64,000 nucleotides of DNA from UBA3910 sp002391465 (GCA_030054835.1 JASGVS010000035.1:21749-85748); one strand, 5' to 3'; shown: positions 26,577-35,004, counted from the stretch's first letter. Numbers and translations: made by a program. The notes: generated by a model not told the origin, from the letters alone.

Positions 26577-27104
26577 TTAGGGCAGCTGATCTACAACCGC
26601 TTCGTCCGCGGCCGCAATGCCGGCCACAACTATTTCCACTTCTTCCAGGTCAACGCCCACTGTATCCTTCACATACTGCTTCACTGTTACCTGAAGTTCC
26701 TCCGTCAGCTGGGGAATATTGAAGTCGGGCATGACTTGAATATTCAAACTCACTTTCGGGTTGTCAACGTCCACGATCCGGACGCGCACATCCTTGGTCC
26801 CCTCCATCTTTCTGGCACTCTCCACAATCAAACCCTCAATACAGCGGGTACTGACCCGCACCCTACCTAGTTCATTGGCGTAAACAATATACTTCCCGTG
26901 CTCCAATCTAACGGCCAGGATGACGAGGTAAATGCCAACGACAACCAAGATCAAGGCGGGAATTGAACCGTCAAGGACAAGATTAGGGGACCGCAGCCAG
27001 TCCACGAGCACTGGACTGCCCATAATCGCCGCAACCAAGAACCCGGCGATAACAAACAACACGACAGCACTTACCGCCAAAAACACCCGATCCAGTGTAG
27101 TCAT
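26577..27104 (-). CDS. amaP: alkaline shock response membrane anchor protein AmaP
   Basis: A 175-residue protein with two N-terminal transmembrane helices (about 7-29 and 47-67) followed by an Asp23-like cytoplasmic domain (about 80-165). AmaP tethers Asp23 at the membrane in Staphylococcus. It lies between the Asp23 and DUF2273 genes with 1- and 6-nt gaps, which supports a coupled envelope-stress unit. Confidence 0.88.
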   Translation of the reverse strand: MTTLDRVFLAVSAVVLFVIAGFLVAAIMGSPVLVDWLRSPNLVLDGSIPALILVVVGIYLVILAVRLEHGKYIVYANELGRVRVSTRCIEGLIVESARKMEGTKDVRVRIVDVDNPKVSLNIQVMPDFNIPQLTEELQVTVKQYVKDTVGVDLEEVEIVVAGIAAADEAVVDQLP

Positions 27105-27105
27105 G

Positions 27106-27498
27106 TTACTTCACCTTGTCGACAGGCTCTTCTACACTTTCCTTTGGCGGAAAGTCAACCGCATGGACATTAATGTTTACTTCCATTACATCCAAACCGG
27201 TCATCACTTCAATCGTCCGCTTGACGTTTTCCTGAATCTGCCTAGCTACCTCGGGGATGCTTTCGCCATACTTAATGATGACAGAAAGGTCCACAACACA
27301 TTGGTGTTCGCCGAGATCAATCTTTACGCCCTTGGACAGATTCCGATGGCCCAGCATCTCTGCAATACCGCCGGCGATGCCGCCGCTCATTCCGGCTACA
27401 CCCGGGATCTCGGTGGCCGCCAAGCCGGCAATAATCCCTACAACTTCAGGGTTTATCTTCACTTCGCCCAAACCGTCACGTTCTAGCTTCTCTGACAT
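27106..27498 (-). CDS. Asp23/Gls24 family envelope stress protein
   Basis: A 130-residue Asp23/YqhY-type protein. The conserved core includes EVVGIIAGLAATEIPGVAG, GVKIDLGEHQCVVDL and a C-terminal VMEVNINVHAVDF. YqhY in Bacillus is linked to acetyl-CoA carboxylase control, but accB and accC are missing from their usual place next door. First gene of a unit with a clear SigA promoter at 27520-27548. Confidence 0.92.
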   Translation of the reverse strand: MSEKLERDGLGEVKINPEVVGIIAGLAATEIPGVAGMSGGIAGGIAEMLGHRNLSKGVKIDLGEHQCVVDLSVIIKYGESIPEVARQIQENVKRTIEVMTGLDVMEVNINVHAVDFPPKESVEEPVDKVK

Positions 27499-27519
27499 TA
27501 TCTACACCTCCTGGAAATT

Positions 27520-27548
27520 ATTATACCAGACAATACCGCATTCTACAA
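27520..27548 (-). promoter_or_regulatory. SigA-type promoter for the asp23-amaP-nusB unit
   Basis: On the minus strand, TTGTAG and TATAAT are separated by 17 nt, ending 21 nt before the Asp23 start with CAGGAGGTG between. It would drive asp23, amaP, DUF2273, nusB and probably onward to ispA. Confidence 0.75.
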
Positions 27549-27616
27549 TTTGGTCACTTACCCATGTTCTTCCGGAGACTATTCGCTGTAAATCTTCCTT
27601 TTCCTCTAATCTAAGA

Positions 27617-27636
27617 AGCCCCAGGCAAGTGGGGCT
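27617..27636 (-). terminator. possible weak terminator after spoIIIAH
   Basis: AGCCCC pairs with GGGGCT across an 8-nt loop, 8 nt past the spoIIIAH stop. The following T-run is short and broken, so termination may be partial or factor-dependent. Confidence 0.45.
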
Positions 27637-27644
27637 CGGCATCT

Positions 27645-28187
27645 TTATACACCCAGTGTTTCATCTACTATCGTGATCCGCTCCAGTCTGATTCCGGTCA
27701 GCCTATTCACCACCTCGCCAACCCGTGCCGCCTCTTCCCGGGTTAAGGTGATGGGAACAACTACCGTGACCGCATCATCACCCAAGATGACCAAACCATC
27801 CAGATAGCCTTGGGCCTTCAGCAGGCTCTCGATTTCTGTCTCTCTGCCCATCTTGGCAATGAGTTCCTGCAGCTCGTTTTGAAACTGTGCTCGCCGCTCA
27901 CTGTCACTTTGGGGATCGTAGGCCACGCTTTGGAGAAACTCAATCTGCCTGCTCCGCATCCGTTCCCTTTCTAGTTTATACTCAGCGTATTTTGTGGGAA
28001 CGGGACGAACGGTAACCGGTTCCACTACGACTAGGTTTTCCTGACCAGGATCATCCTGGACGGAAACTCCTGCTTCTTGGCCCAAATCGTCGGTACGGAA
28101 GACGTAGACGAGGGCCAGCACCACCATGGTAATAACCAACAGATTCCACAGGGCCCTTCTTCCCTGTACCACATAAAATCTGGCCAT
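27645..28187 (-). CDS. spoIIIAH: stage III sporulation protein AH
   Basis: A 180-residue bitopic protein: one transmembrane helix (about 15-31), then a YscJ/FliF-like ring-building domain (about 90-175) on the outer side. SpoIIIAH in the mother cell membrane pairs with forespore SpoIIQ to form the feeding-tube channel. The ATG at 28187 is preferred because AAAGGA lies 9 nt upstream. Last gene of the spoIIIA operon. Confidence 0.92.
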   Translation of the reverse strand: MARFYVVQGRRALWNLLVITMVVLALVYVFRTDDLGQEAGVSVQDDPGQENLVVVEPVTVRPVPTKYAEYKLERERMRSRQIEFLQSVAYDPQSDSERRAQFQNELQELIAKMGRETEIESLLKAQGYLDGLVILGDDAVTVVVPITLTREEAARVGEVVNRLTGIRLERITIVDETLGV

Positions 28188-28201
28188 GACACCCATCCTT
28201 T

Positions 28202-28735
28202 CTATTCTTTTGATAAAATCTCTATTCGATACATGGGTACCTGTAAAACCGTGGCCACCGCTCGGGCCAGCTTTAACCTCAGCTCCCCATCAACTCTCTT
28301 GTCCACCACAATAAGCACACCCCGTACTGTGGGCTCCCTCTCCTCCAGGACAAGGGGCGTTTCTTTCCGTTCCGAATCGTTACGCAATATGACAGGCGTT
28401 GAGCTCCAGCGCCGCTCCACCGCACCTTCCGCGGTCTCCCGTTCTTCCTCGGTAACGCTGTAGGCAATGGTCAGGCTGGGTCCTTGCTCTAATGTCAGAA
28501 ACACCTGTGCCGCGTTTCCCCCGAGCATGCGGTTCAGCATGGCAGTTAGCTTTTGTTCCCACGTTCCCGCCAGCGATTGACTACTCACGCTCTCCACTTT
28601 TACAACCGGTTGGCTTGGAGGTGTGGTCACAGGGGGTCTAAGGACTAAAAGCCCAACACCAATGGCTAACACAACTGCAAGCCAGCTGATCAACTTCTTC
28701 TGTTTCTCGTTCAATCGGTTCCACAATTCACCCAT
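28202..28735 (-). CDS. spoIIIAG: stage III sporulation protein AG
   Basis: A 177-residue bitopic protein with a transmembrane helix (about 17-33) and an outward domain including the ring-building motif (GVLIVVDKRVDGELRLKL near 135-155). SpoIIIAG forms a large ring in the mother cell membrane of the feeding-tube complex. Normal length and order within the operon. Confidence 0.93.
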   Translation of the reverse strand: MGELWNRLNEKQKKLISWLAVVLAIGVGLLVLRPPVTTPPSQPVVKVESVSSQSLAGTWEQKLTAMLNRMLGGNAAQVFLTLEQGPSLTIAYSVTEEERETAEGAVERRWSSTPVILRNDSERKETPLVLEEREPTVRGVLIVVDKRVDGELRLKLARAVATVLQVPMYRIEILSKE

Positions 28736-28746
28736 ACTACCACCCC

Positions 28747-29226
28747 CTAGCTGCCCAGTTCGTGTACTTCCACCTGATTCGGAGACAAGCCCAAGAGGCT
28801 GCAGACAATGCTTTTCACCTGGTTTTCCAGCTGCCCATCGTACGGGTCTATCAAGACCCTAACTGTGGTACCACCCTTGCCGGTGCCCTCCTCCACCTGT
28901 ACACTCACCAAATCGACTTGGTTGAGCAGCAGCTCTTCCATCTCCCGACTGGAGGCGGAAAGAAGGGGCTTAGTTCTGGCTGTGCGAAGTCTAGCGGCAG
29001 CCGAGTCAATTTCCGGTTCAAAGCTAGTACCGGAACGGCTGGCGTCTATAGTGATCGGATTTAGGCTGACCAAATTCACAACTGGCTCTAACACAGCGAG
29101 TATTAACACCAAGCCAAAAACCAGCTTAGAAAACTTAGCCATGTTTCCCTGGGGCAGCAGCATTTCTGCTAAGCCTAAAAGAACAGAAAGACCAAGGAGT
29201 GTTCGCAACCATTCCCGCCAGTTCAC
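28747..29226 (-). CDS. spoIIIAF: stage III sporulation protein AF
   Basis: A 159-residue protein with two N-terminal transmembrane helices (about 8-25 and 32-53) and a C-terminal ring-building-type domain ending VRVLIDPYDG and SLLGLSPNQVEV. The GTG start follows GGTGAGGCT and lies 4 nt after spoIIIAE. Part of the SpoIIIA-SpoIIQ complex. Confidence 0.92.
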   Translation of the reverse strand: MNWREWLRTLLGLSVLLGLAEMLLPQGNMAKFSKLVFGLVLILAVLEPVVNLVSLNPITIDASRSGTSFEPEIDSAAARLRTARTKPLLSASSREMEELLLNQVDLVSVQVEEGTGKGGTTVRVLIDPYDGQLENQVKSIVCSLLGLSPNQVEVHELGS

Positions 29227-29230
29227 AGCC

Positions 29231-30391
29231 TCACCTCATTACAACCGCCAGATTTCCTATGCCTACCAGAATACTGATACAGAGCAAAAACATTAGGGCC
29301 ACCGTTCCCAGACAGGCAAACACCAAACTCAAAGAAGATTCCACCGTGGATAAGGTCTGTACCACCCGCTGGTCGCAGATGGGTTCGAGTAGGACACCAA
29401 CTAATTTATAGATAAGGAGCATAGCCCAAATCTTCAAAAGCGGGGTTGCTACCAAAAACGCGACTACAGCTAGACCGAACACACCCACACCGTTTTTGAT
29501 CAGGAGAGAACCTCCTACCACCACCTCCATGGCATCGGCAAACATGCCGCCTGCAACTGGAATAAAGGTCTTAGTCATGTACTTGGCCGCCCTGAGAGAA
29601 ACGCCATCTGCCACAGGTGCGATCGCCCCTTTTACCACCATAAACCCGGAAAAGACTATAAACAGGGCGCCCAATAGAGTAACGACAGCCTGTTTCAAGA
29701 GCCCGCTGAAACGGGAAAAGGGCAGGTCTTCTGCGAAGTGGGAAACGAGGCCAAAGGCTGTACCGAACATGATGAGAGGTAGTAGGAGATAGTGTACAAG
29801 ACTGGCAATAGTTCCCACCAATCCCCAGAGCAGGGGATGGAACACAGTGGAAGAACTGATGGCCCCTACCGTCAGTAGCAGCGTGGAAAGGAGTGGTAGG
29901 AGCGACTGCATAAACGACACCATGTTATCCACTGTGTCAGCAGCCAGGGCCATTACAGCCTGAAAACTCTGCAGTGCAACCAGGACCAAAACAAGCAAAC
30001 AAACACCAAAGGCCAAATTGAGCACCGTTTTTGACCCAAAAGCTTGGGCTAGGCGCTGCAACAGTGCCGTTAGAATGCCCACTACAATCAACTGGCGTAG
30101 GAAGTGGATGCTTAGATATAGCTCCTTGAGAAAACTGTGGGCCAGCACTTGGAGCAGCTCCCCCGGTGCCTTTTTCAAACCGCCTTCCAACAGTTTTCTG
30201 TAATCAAGGGTGGGAATGAACTCCTGGTATTCCCTTTCCACGTATTCGCTGAAGGACAGGAGATGACCTAAGTCCAGTTCCTCTAACTGGGCCCGGACCG
30301 TTTCCTCCAACAAACCACCACTTTCCTCAGCGGAAACAGTGCAGACGCAGATGAAAAGGAGAATAATCATGACTACTGAGCTTCTTTTCAT
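29231..30391 (-). CDS. spoIIIAE: stage III sporulation protein AE
   Basis: A 386-residue polytopic membrane protein with an N-terminal signal-type helix, a short extracytoplasmic stretch and about seven helices. Conserved SpoIIIAE segments include MALAADTVDNMVSFMQSLLP and AGGMFADAMEVVVGGSLL. ATG at 30391 follows AGGTGG by 5 nt. It is a likely channel component of the feeding tube and resembles a type III export apparatus protein. Confidence 0.93.
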   Translation of the reverse strand: MKRSSVVMIILLFICVCTVSAEESGGLLEETVRAQLEELDLGHLLSFSEYVEREYQEFIPTLDYRKLLEGGLKKAPGELLQVLAHSFLKELYLSIHFLRQLIVVGILTALLQRLAQAFGSKTVLNLAFGVCLLVLVLVALQSFQAVMALAADTVDNMVSFMQSLLPLLSTLLLTVGAISSSTVFHPLLWGLVGTIASLVHYLLLPLIMFGTAFGLVSHFAEDLPFSRFSGLLKQAVVTLLGALFIVFSGFMVVKGAIAPVADGVSLRAAKYMTKTFIPVAGGMFADAMEVVVGGSLLIKNGVGVFGLAVVAFLVATPLLKIWAMLLIYKLVGVLLEPICDQRVVQTLSTVESSLSLVFACLGTVALMFLLCISILVGIGNLAVVMR

Positions 30392-30399
30392 GAGACCAC

Positions 30400-30792
30400 C
30401 TAGTATCCGAGAATGGCGAACAGTGTGTTCAGTATCGTCTGCATAAGAGGGAGGGCGATCAGGATAATCACCAACTTGCCCGCTAACTCCATCACTGCTG
30501 CAATTGCCTCTTCCCCCGCCTCCTGGCTGATCTGTACTCCGAAGGACGTGATATAAGCAACGCCGATCGTTTTCAGCACAGGACTGAGATAAAGGGAGCT
30601 GACAGAGGCCTCCTGGGCAATTCTCACTAGACCCTGGAAGGCAGTGCTGATCTGCGGTATCAGAGCCAAGAGAATGGTTGCGACGAAACCCAAGGCTAAA
30701 AGCACTGCCCAGCTCGGGGTTTCTTCCCTGAAATCTGCCTGGAAGACAGTCAAGGCAAGCCCAAGACCAATTACAAGTGGCAGCCAGAGCAT
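30400..30792 (-). CDS. spoIIIAD: stage III sporulation protein AD
   Basis: A 130-residue membrane protein with about four hydrophobic segments and the conserved LKTIGVAYITSFGVQISQEAGE. The ATG at 30792 is preferred, 9 nt after AGGTGG; a TTG two codons earlier is possible. It begins a few bases after spoIIIAC. Confidence 0.92.
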   Translation of the reverse strand: MLWLPLVIGLGLALTVFQADFREETPSWAVLLALGFVATILLALIPQISTAFQGLVRIAQEASVSSLYLSPVLKTIGVAYITSFGVQISQEAGEEAIAAVMELAGKLVIILIALPLMQTILNTLFAILGY

Positions 30793-30798
30793 TAACAA

Positions 30799-30996
30799 TC
30801 ACCACCTAAAGACCGCTTCAACACTGGAGAACAACTGGCCCACCATCTGTACCAGCCACAGCAGTACTATAATCACCCCTGCTAGACTCAGCATCTGTGC
30901 CTGTTCTTTCCGATCCGCTTGAATGAGGAATATGTTCAAAACTGCGATTAAAATCCCTAAACCGGCGATCCGGTAGATGGGAGATAGGTCGGTCAA
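30799..30996 (-). CDS. spoIIIAC: stage III sporulation protein AC
   Basis: A 65-residue protein with two transmembrane helices (about 9-27 and 37-58) and the conserved IYRIAGLGI start region. It uses a TTG start with a strong AGGAGGGG ribosome site. Length matches the family (66-68). Confidence 0.92.
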   Translation of the reverse strand: MTDLSPIYRIAGLGILIAVLNIFLIQADRKEQAQMLSLAGVIIVLLWLVQMVGQLFSSVEAVFRW

Positions 30997-31007
30997 CTGA
31001 ACCCCTC

Positions 31008-31520
31008 CTAAAACAGAAGTAGAACGAGAATAAGGCCGCTGAAAACACCAAGGTAGCTCCAGAGTCTGGTCTGCTTCTCCTCTTCTTGCCGTGCCTCTAC
31101 CATGGCCTCCTCCAGGCGTTTCTGCAGAACACTAAGGTGTTTTAACTGTTCCGCTGCATCACTTTGGCCCAGGGACTTACCTACCTGGCGCAGTTCCCCC
31201 AAGAGCCAGCTGGGCAGGCCGTTGACGGCTAACACGTTGAGACCACTGGTCCAGATCTCAGCGAAACTCTCCCCTGTTCCATCCAACATGGCCCGCTCCA
31301 AAACTGCCAAGAACAGCCCAACCACCCCTGTATACTGCCCTTTCTGGCGGGAGATCACCTCCGGCAGGGTTGACCGGGCATAACTGATCTCCGATTCCAA
31401 GGCCTGGAAAAAAGCGACGAGCTGCCGCAGGTTGTGCACCCGCTGACGGAAGCTGGCGGCAACAACTAATCCCATAGCCCCGCAGGAGAGCATTACTAAG
31501 CCGGCACCTACTGTACGCAT
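31008..31520 (-). CDS. spoIIIAB: stage III sporulation protein AB
   Basis: A 170-residue protein with an N-terminal (about 6-23) and a C-terminal (about 153-169) transmembrane helix. The middle is helical and GspF-like, with FFQALESEISYA typical of SpoIIIAB. It probably couples the SpoIIIAA ATPase to the membrane complex. Confidence 0.92.
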   Translation of the reverse strand: MRTVGAGLVMLSCGAMGLVVAASFRQRVHNLRQLVAFFQALESEISYARSTLPEVISRQKGQYTGVVGLFLAVLERAMLDGTGESFAEIWTSGLNVLAVNGLPSWLLGELRQVGKSLGQSDAAEQLKHLSVLQKRLEEAMVEARQEEEKQTRLWSYLGVFSGLILVLLLF

Positions 31521-31552
31521 ACCGTCACCCCTGTCCTAAATAAGTATGTTGC

Positions 31553-32437
31553 TCAAGGCAGCCTTAGAACCGATTCAACTGTACCCGGACCTCGGCGGCG
31601 GGACAGAAGGATTGCTGTCTCAAACACACCCAAACTCTCCCTAGCCCACCTTTTATCCCGGACTTGCTGCAGCGAATTGCCGTGGCAGGTTGCCATCACC
31701 TTAACGCCGCTGCGGGCAAGTTCGGCCAAGATCCATGCATCCCGCTCGTGACCTATTTCGTCAGTAACCACCACGTCGGGCGCCAAGCCCCTCAGGGCAT
31801 GCTGCACACCAATTTCTTTGCTGTACCCATCCAACACATCCGTTTGATAGCCCACATCCAGCTGGGGTACACCCTGGTACGAAGCGGCAATCTCGGAACG
31901 CTCATCAATAATTACAGTCTGGAATCCCCGATTGGCGATCTGCCGGGTCAAGTCCCGTAACAGCGTCGTCTTGCCGCAACCGGGGGGTGAAATGATAAGG
32001 GTAGAGAAGACAGAGCCGCCAATTGGTGCAACGGAATCCAGGACAGAATCGGCACAGCCTGTAACTGCTCGGGCCTGTCTGAAGTTGAGAGAGGCGACAT
32101 TTTTTACTGTCTTAAGCTCGCCACCCGCATAAACAGCCTGTCCCCCTATACCCACCCGATGTCCACCGGGTAAGGTGAGATAGCCGCCTAAGATTTCCTG
32201 CTGCCAGGCGTACCACGAGTTCTTGGTGATGATTTGGATCGTGCGCTCTAAGTCATCCCTAGTTACGATGTAAGCAGCCTCAGCTGGACAAGGTCGACCC
32301 AGAGGCGACAAACAAGTGAACTGTCCGGCGTTCTTTGCCATAAGCGGCCGTTCTAGGCGGAGCCGGATTTCTTCCAGACCGTTGGTATCAAGTTTCTCCA
32401 CCACGTCCCGCAACCGCGGGGCCAGGTACCTGCGCAT
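31553..32437 (-). CDS. spoIIIAA: stage III sporulation protein AA (secretion-type ATPase)
   Basis: A 294-residue VirB11/PilT-like ATPase. Walker A SPPGCGKTT, then IIDERSEIAA, a TDEIGHERD Walker B region and the conserved MATCHG. It powers the SpoIIIA-SpoIIQ channel from the mother cell. First gene of the operon, preceded by a SigE-type promoter at 32457-32486. Confidence 0.95.
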   Translation of the reverse strand: MRRYLAPRLRDVVEKLDTNGLEEIRLRLERPLMAKNAGQFTCLSPLGRPCPAEAAYIVTRDDLERTIQIITKNSWYAWQQEILGGYLTLPGGHRVGIGGQAVYAGGELKTVKNVASLNFRQARAVTGCADSVLDSVAPIGGSVFSTLIISPPGCGKTTLLRDLTRQIANRGFQTVIIDERSEIAASYQGVPQLDVGYQTDVLDGYSKEIGVQHALRGLAPDVVVTDEIGHERDAWILAELARSGVKVMATCHGNSLQQVRDKRWARESLGVFETAILLSRRRGPGTVESVLRLP

Positions 32438-32456
32438 CCTCCACCCTCCTTGCCTA

Positions 32457-32486
32457 ACACTATGCGGAAGGGGGACAAGTTATGAC
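32457..32486 (-). promoter_or_regulatory. SigE-type promoter of the spoIIIA operon
   Basis: On the minus strand, GTCATAAC and CATAGTGT are 14 nt apart, close to the SigE consensus (ATA-type -35, CATACAAT -10). SigE is known to drive spoIIIA. The spacer contains CTTGTCCCC, the reverse of GGACAAG, which fits the SpoIIID core consensus RRACARNY. Confidence 0.72.
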
Positions 32487-32517
32487 AAAAAAAGACTGCC
32501 CGTTAAAGGCAGTCTTT
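32487..32517 (-). terminator. intrinsic terminator before the spoIIIA operon
   Basis: AAAGACTGCC pairs with GGCAGTCTTT on the minus strand, followed by a T-run. It ends the efp-CD1247-type unit and isolates spoIIIA, whose promoter starts immediately downstream. Confidence 0.88.
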
Positions 32518-32540
32518 CAAACCAAATACGTTAAACCATT

Positions 32541-32996
32541 CTAGTCGTCTTCCGAGCCGTCAAGCTGGGGAAGGTCGTCCAACTCCTCCAAATCTTCGAA
32601 GTCCTCACTCTGGAAAACCACCGCATCACAGCGCGGACAGCAGATCTGGACACCAGAATCAAACACAAACTCTTCTTCGAAGCTCACCGGATAGCCGCAA
32701 TCGGGACAGGTTACTTCCAGGAAGGTCCCAGGTTCGTCCTCCCACTCTCCCCAGTCGTCCTCTTCATCGTCCAGTGAATCTTCCAAATAGGCTAAATCAT
32801 AATCCAGTTCCTGCAGGTAGTCGTCTAGATCATCCTGGGCTTTCGCCAAATCATTTATATCAGCGGTAATTTCCTCCAGGATTTCCAGGACTTTCCCAAA
32901 GAGAAAGCGAATGCGATCTTCTTTCAGCGAAGGGTCCCCATCAACGATGCCTTTTAGATAGGCAATCTTTTCCCGTGTGGTTTCCAAACAATCCAC
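32541..32996 (-). CDS. CD1247-type acidic zinc-ribbon protein
   Basis: A 151-residue, very acidic protein. An N-terminal helical domain (about 1-75, CLETTREKIAYLKGI) of the CD1247 N-terminal type is followed by a zinc ribbon with CPDC and CPRC pairs (about 96-125) and an Asp/Glu-rich tail. It is found between efp and spoIIIAA in many Clostridia. The function is unknown. The ribbon suggests a transcription-associated or nucleic-acid-linked role. Confidence 0.82.
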   Translation of the reverse strand: MDCLETTREKIAYLKGIVDGDPSLKEDRIRFLFGKVLEILEEITADINDLAKAQDDLDDYLQELDYDLAYLEDSLDDEEDDWGEWEDEPGTFLEVTCPDCGYPVSFEEEFVFDSGVQICCPRCDAVVFQSEDFEDLEELDDLPQLDGSEDD

Positions 32997-33005
32997 CCCC
33001 TAGTT

Positions 33006-33563
33006 TTATGCCCTGGATAGATATTCTCCCGTCCTCGTATCAACTTTGATTTTTTCGCCCTGTTCAATGAACAGCGGCACCTGCACCTTAATTCCCGTTT
33101 CCAACTCAGCAGGTTTCGTGGCTCCCTGGGCCGTATCGCCGCGAAAACCAGGTTCGGTATGGGTTACCGTCAACACTACTGCAGAAGGCAGATCTACGCC
33201 AACTGCTTCACCCTGATAGAATTGGATACCGATGGTCATGTTCTCCAACAGGTACTTGGGAGCATCGCCCAAGTCCTGCGCATTCAGAGAGACTTGATCA
33301 TAGGTTTCCGTATCCATGAAAAAATACTCATCGCCGGTACTGTACAGGTACTGCATGTGCTTCAGTTCAATGTGAGCTCGCGCTACCCGTTCACCCGCCC
33401 GGAAGGTTCTCTCCACAACGTTACCGCTCCGAATATTCCTCAGTTTGGAGCGGACAAAGGCTGCACCTTTCCCAGGTTTAACGTGGAGAAAATCCACTAC
33501 AACGTAGATATCGCCATCCAATTCAATAGTTGTTCCCGTACGAAAGTCATTGACAGAAATCAT
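33006..33563 (-). CDS. efp: translation elongation factor P
   Basis: A 185-residue factor that relieves ribosome stalling at polyproline. It has three beta-barrel domains. The modification-site loop reads KPGKGAA with Lys32 at the tip, the residue modified in Bacillus. Full length. It lies 9 nt upstream of the CD1247-type gene and 11 nt after pepQ. Confidence 0.97.
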   Translation of the reverse strand: MISVNDFRTGTTIELDGDIYVVVDFLHVKPGKGAAFVRSKLRNIRSGNVVERTFRAGERVARAHIELKHMQYLYSTGDEYFFMDTETYDQVSLNAQDLGDAPKYLLENMTIGIQFYQGEAVGVDLPSAVVLTVTHTEPGFRGDTAQGATKPAELETGIKVQVPLFIEQGEKIKVDTRTGEYLSRA

Positions 33564-33574
33564 GGAATCCCTCC

Positions 33575-34636
33575 TCAGTCAACAATATACAGTTCCTTGA
33601 AAGTAGAGGTCAAAACCTCGTGGCCATCCTCCCTGACTACCACCAGGTCCTCAATTCTCACTCCACCAAACCCCGGCAGGTAAACACCGGGCTCCACCGT
33701 CACCACCATACCTGGCTGGAGCACAGTGTGGTCAGCCTTTGACAGCCGAGGACTCTCGTGGATTTCAAGTCCCAGACTGTGGCCAAGCCCATGGCCGAAA
33801 TACTCGCCGTAACCAGCATCCGTAATAATGTCCCGGGCAATGGCATCGATTTCACTGCCCTTTCTTCCCGGTGCAACGGCGGCCAAGGATTCCAGCTGGG
33901 CCTTCAATACCAAATCATAAATCAATAAATGCTGTTCTTCCGGCTCGCCGATCACAATGGTTCGCGTCATATCTGAGCAGTAGCCGTTTACGATGCAGCC
34001 GAAATCAAACACCACAAAATCGCCGTACATTAGAATGCGCTCACTGGGCCTTGCATGGGGCAGTGCGCTCTGCGGACCAGAAGCAATGATGGGGCTGAAG
34101 GACATGCCGCTGGCTCCTGCCCGGCGCATCAAGAATTCCAGCTCCAAAGCGATCTCAATTTCACTGACGCCGGATCGGATCTTTGGTAGAAGCTCCGCAA
34201 AGGCCTGATCGCCTATTTTCGCTGCCTGGCGGATGTTCTCTATCTCCTGTTCCGTTTTGATTGACCGGAGTTCCTCCACCCAACCACTGACAGGTATGAA
34301 CTCCACCTCTAGTTTTTCCTTCCACTGTTCCAGTCGCTGCACAGTAACATTATCTGCCTCGAAGGCAATTTTACCGATATCATTCTCGTCGATGAGCGTT
34401 TTCAGCGTCTCGTTCAGATTCTCAATTCTCACCAATTCCCAATCTGGGCTCTCCGCTTTTACCTGTTCTATGTAGCGAAAATCGGTCATGATAATCTGCC
34501 TATCCGCAGAGATCCAGGCAGTACCCGCTGAACCGGTAAAACCGGTCAGATAACGCCTGTTAACCGGGTTAGTGCACAAAAAAACGTCCGCTCCGTGGGC
34601 TGATAGCTGTTCTCTAATGCGCCTCACTCGTTTCAT
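33575..34636 (-). CDS. pepQ: Xaa-Pro aminopeptidase/dipeptidase (M24B)
   Basis: A 353-residue pita-bread metallopeptidase. The five metal ligands are recognisable in VFDFG, CSDMTR, GHGLGHSLGLEIHE, TVEPGVY and GVRIED. It removes residues before proline in peptides. A pepQ-efp pair upstream of spoIIIA is common in Firmicutes. AAAGGAGGT ribosome site before the ATG at 34636. Confidence 0.94.
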   Translation of the reverse strand: MKRVRRIREQLSAHGADVFLCTNPVNRRYLTGFTGSAGTAWISADRQIIMTDFRYIEQVKAESPDWELVRIENLNETLKTLIDENDIGKIAFEADNVTVQRLEQWKEKLEVEFIPVSGWVEELRSIKTEQEIENIRQAAKIGDQAFAELLPKIRSGVSEIEIALELEFLMRRAGASGMSFSPIIASGPQSALPHARPSERILMYGDFVVFDFGCIVNGYCSDMTRTIVIGEPEEQHLLIYDLVLKAQLESLAAVAPGRKGSEIDAIARDIITDAGYGEYFGHGLGHSLGLEIHESPRLSKADHTVLQPGMVVTVEPGVYLPGFGGVRIEDLVVVREDGHEVLTSTFKELYIVD

Positions 34637-34718
34637 AAGCGACCTCCTTTTTCACCTAGACAATGTTTTCTATTCCTTCTCTGGAAACCCTTCCCTCTCC
34701 TCTTGCCTAAATGAGAAA

Positions 34719-34734
34719 AACCCCCGTAGGGGTT
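34719..34734 (-). terminator. intrinsic terminator after the 63-residue gene
   Basis: AACCCC pairs with GGGGGTT on the minus strand, followed by TTTT, 3 nt past the stop of the small gene at 34738. It makes that gene a single-gene unit. Confidence 0.8.
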
Positions 34735-34737
34735 AAC

Positions 34738-34929
34738 TCAATGCTTCTTTTCGAACAAAAGGGTAGCATTGATCTCTCGCCGGCCCCGGCGCAGCCATAA
34801 GTCCGCAAGAGAGCAGTTGCGCAGCTCTGGGTTTGACCGCCGCAGCTCGCTCACCGTCTTGCGCAGATCGGTCAGTAACTGCTCACTGGAGGCCGATTGC
34901 AGTACTTTTTCGTATACATAAGAACCCAT
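34738..34929 (-). CDS. 63-residue protein with sporulation-type promoter
   Basis: A small soluble protein, basic in its second half (LRRSNPELRN, LRRGRREIN), with no recognised domain or signal peptide. Reality is supported by a GGGGGAATTGGG ribosome site before the ATG, a good sporulation-type promoter at 34962-34993 and a terminator 3 nt after the stop. It is therefore a monocistronic gene likely switched on during spore formation. It is not an alpha/beta SASP by sequence. The function cannot be assigned. Confidence 0.7.
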   Translation of the reverse strand: MGSYVYEKVLQSASSEQLLTDLRKTVSELRRSNPELRNCSLADLWLRRGRREINATLLFEKKH

Positions 34930-34961
34930 CCCAATTCCCCCAGCATCATATTATGATATTA

Positions 34962-34993
34962 ATAGTATGTGCTGAGGGGACAAGTATTATGCA
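34962..34993 (-). promoter_or_regulatory. SigG/SigE-type sporulation promoter
   Basis: On the minus strand, TGCATA and CATACTA lie 18 nt apart, an excellent fit to the SigF/SigG consensus. The same bases also fit SigE loosely (GCATAATA then CATACTAT), so the compartment is uncertain. The spacer carries CTTGTCCCC at exactly the same distance (6 nt) from the -10 as in the spoIIIA promoter. Confidence 0.68.
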
Positions 34994-35004
34994 TAAAAAA
35001 AGCC

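Noticed and set aside
29231..30805. A 524-residue form of SpoIIIAE starting at 30805
   Set aside because: The extra N-terminus is out-of-frame spoIIIAD sequence; ATG 30391 has AGGTGG and a signal-type helix.
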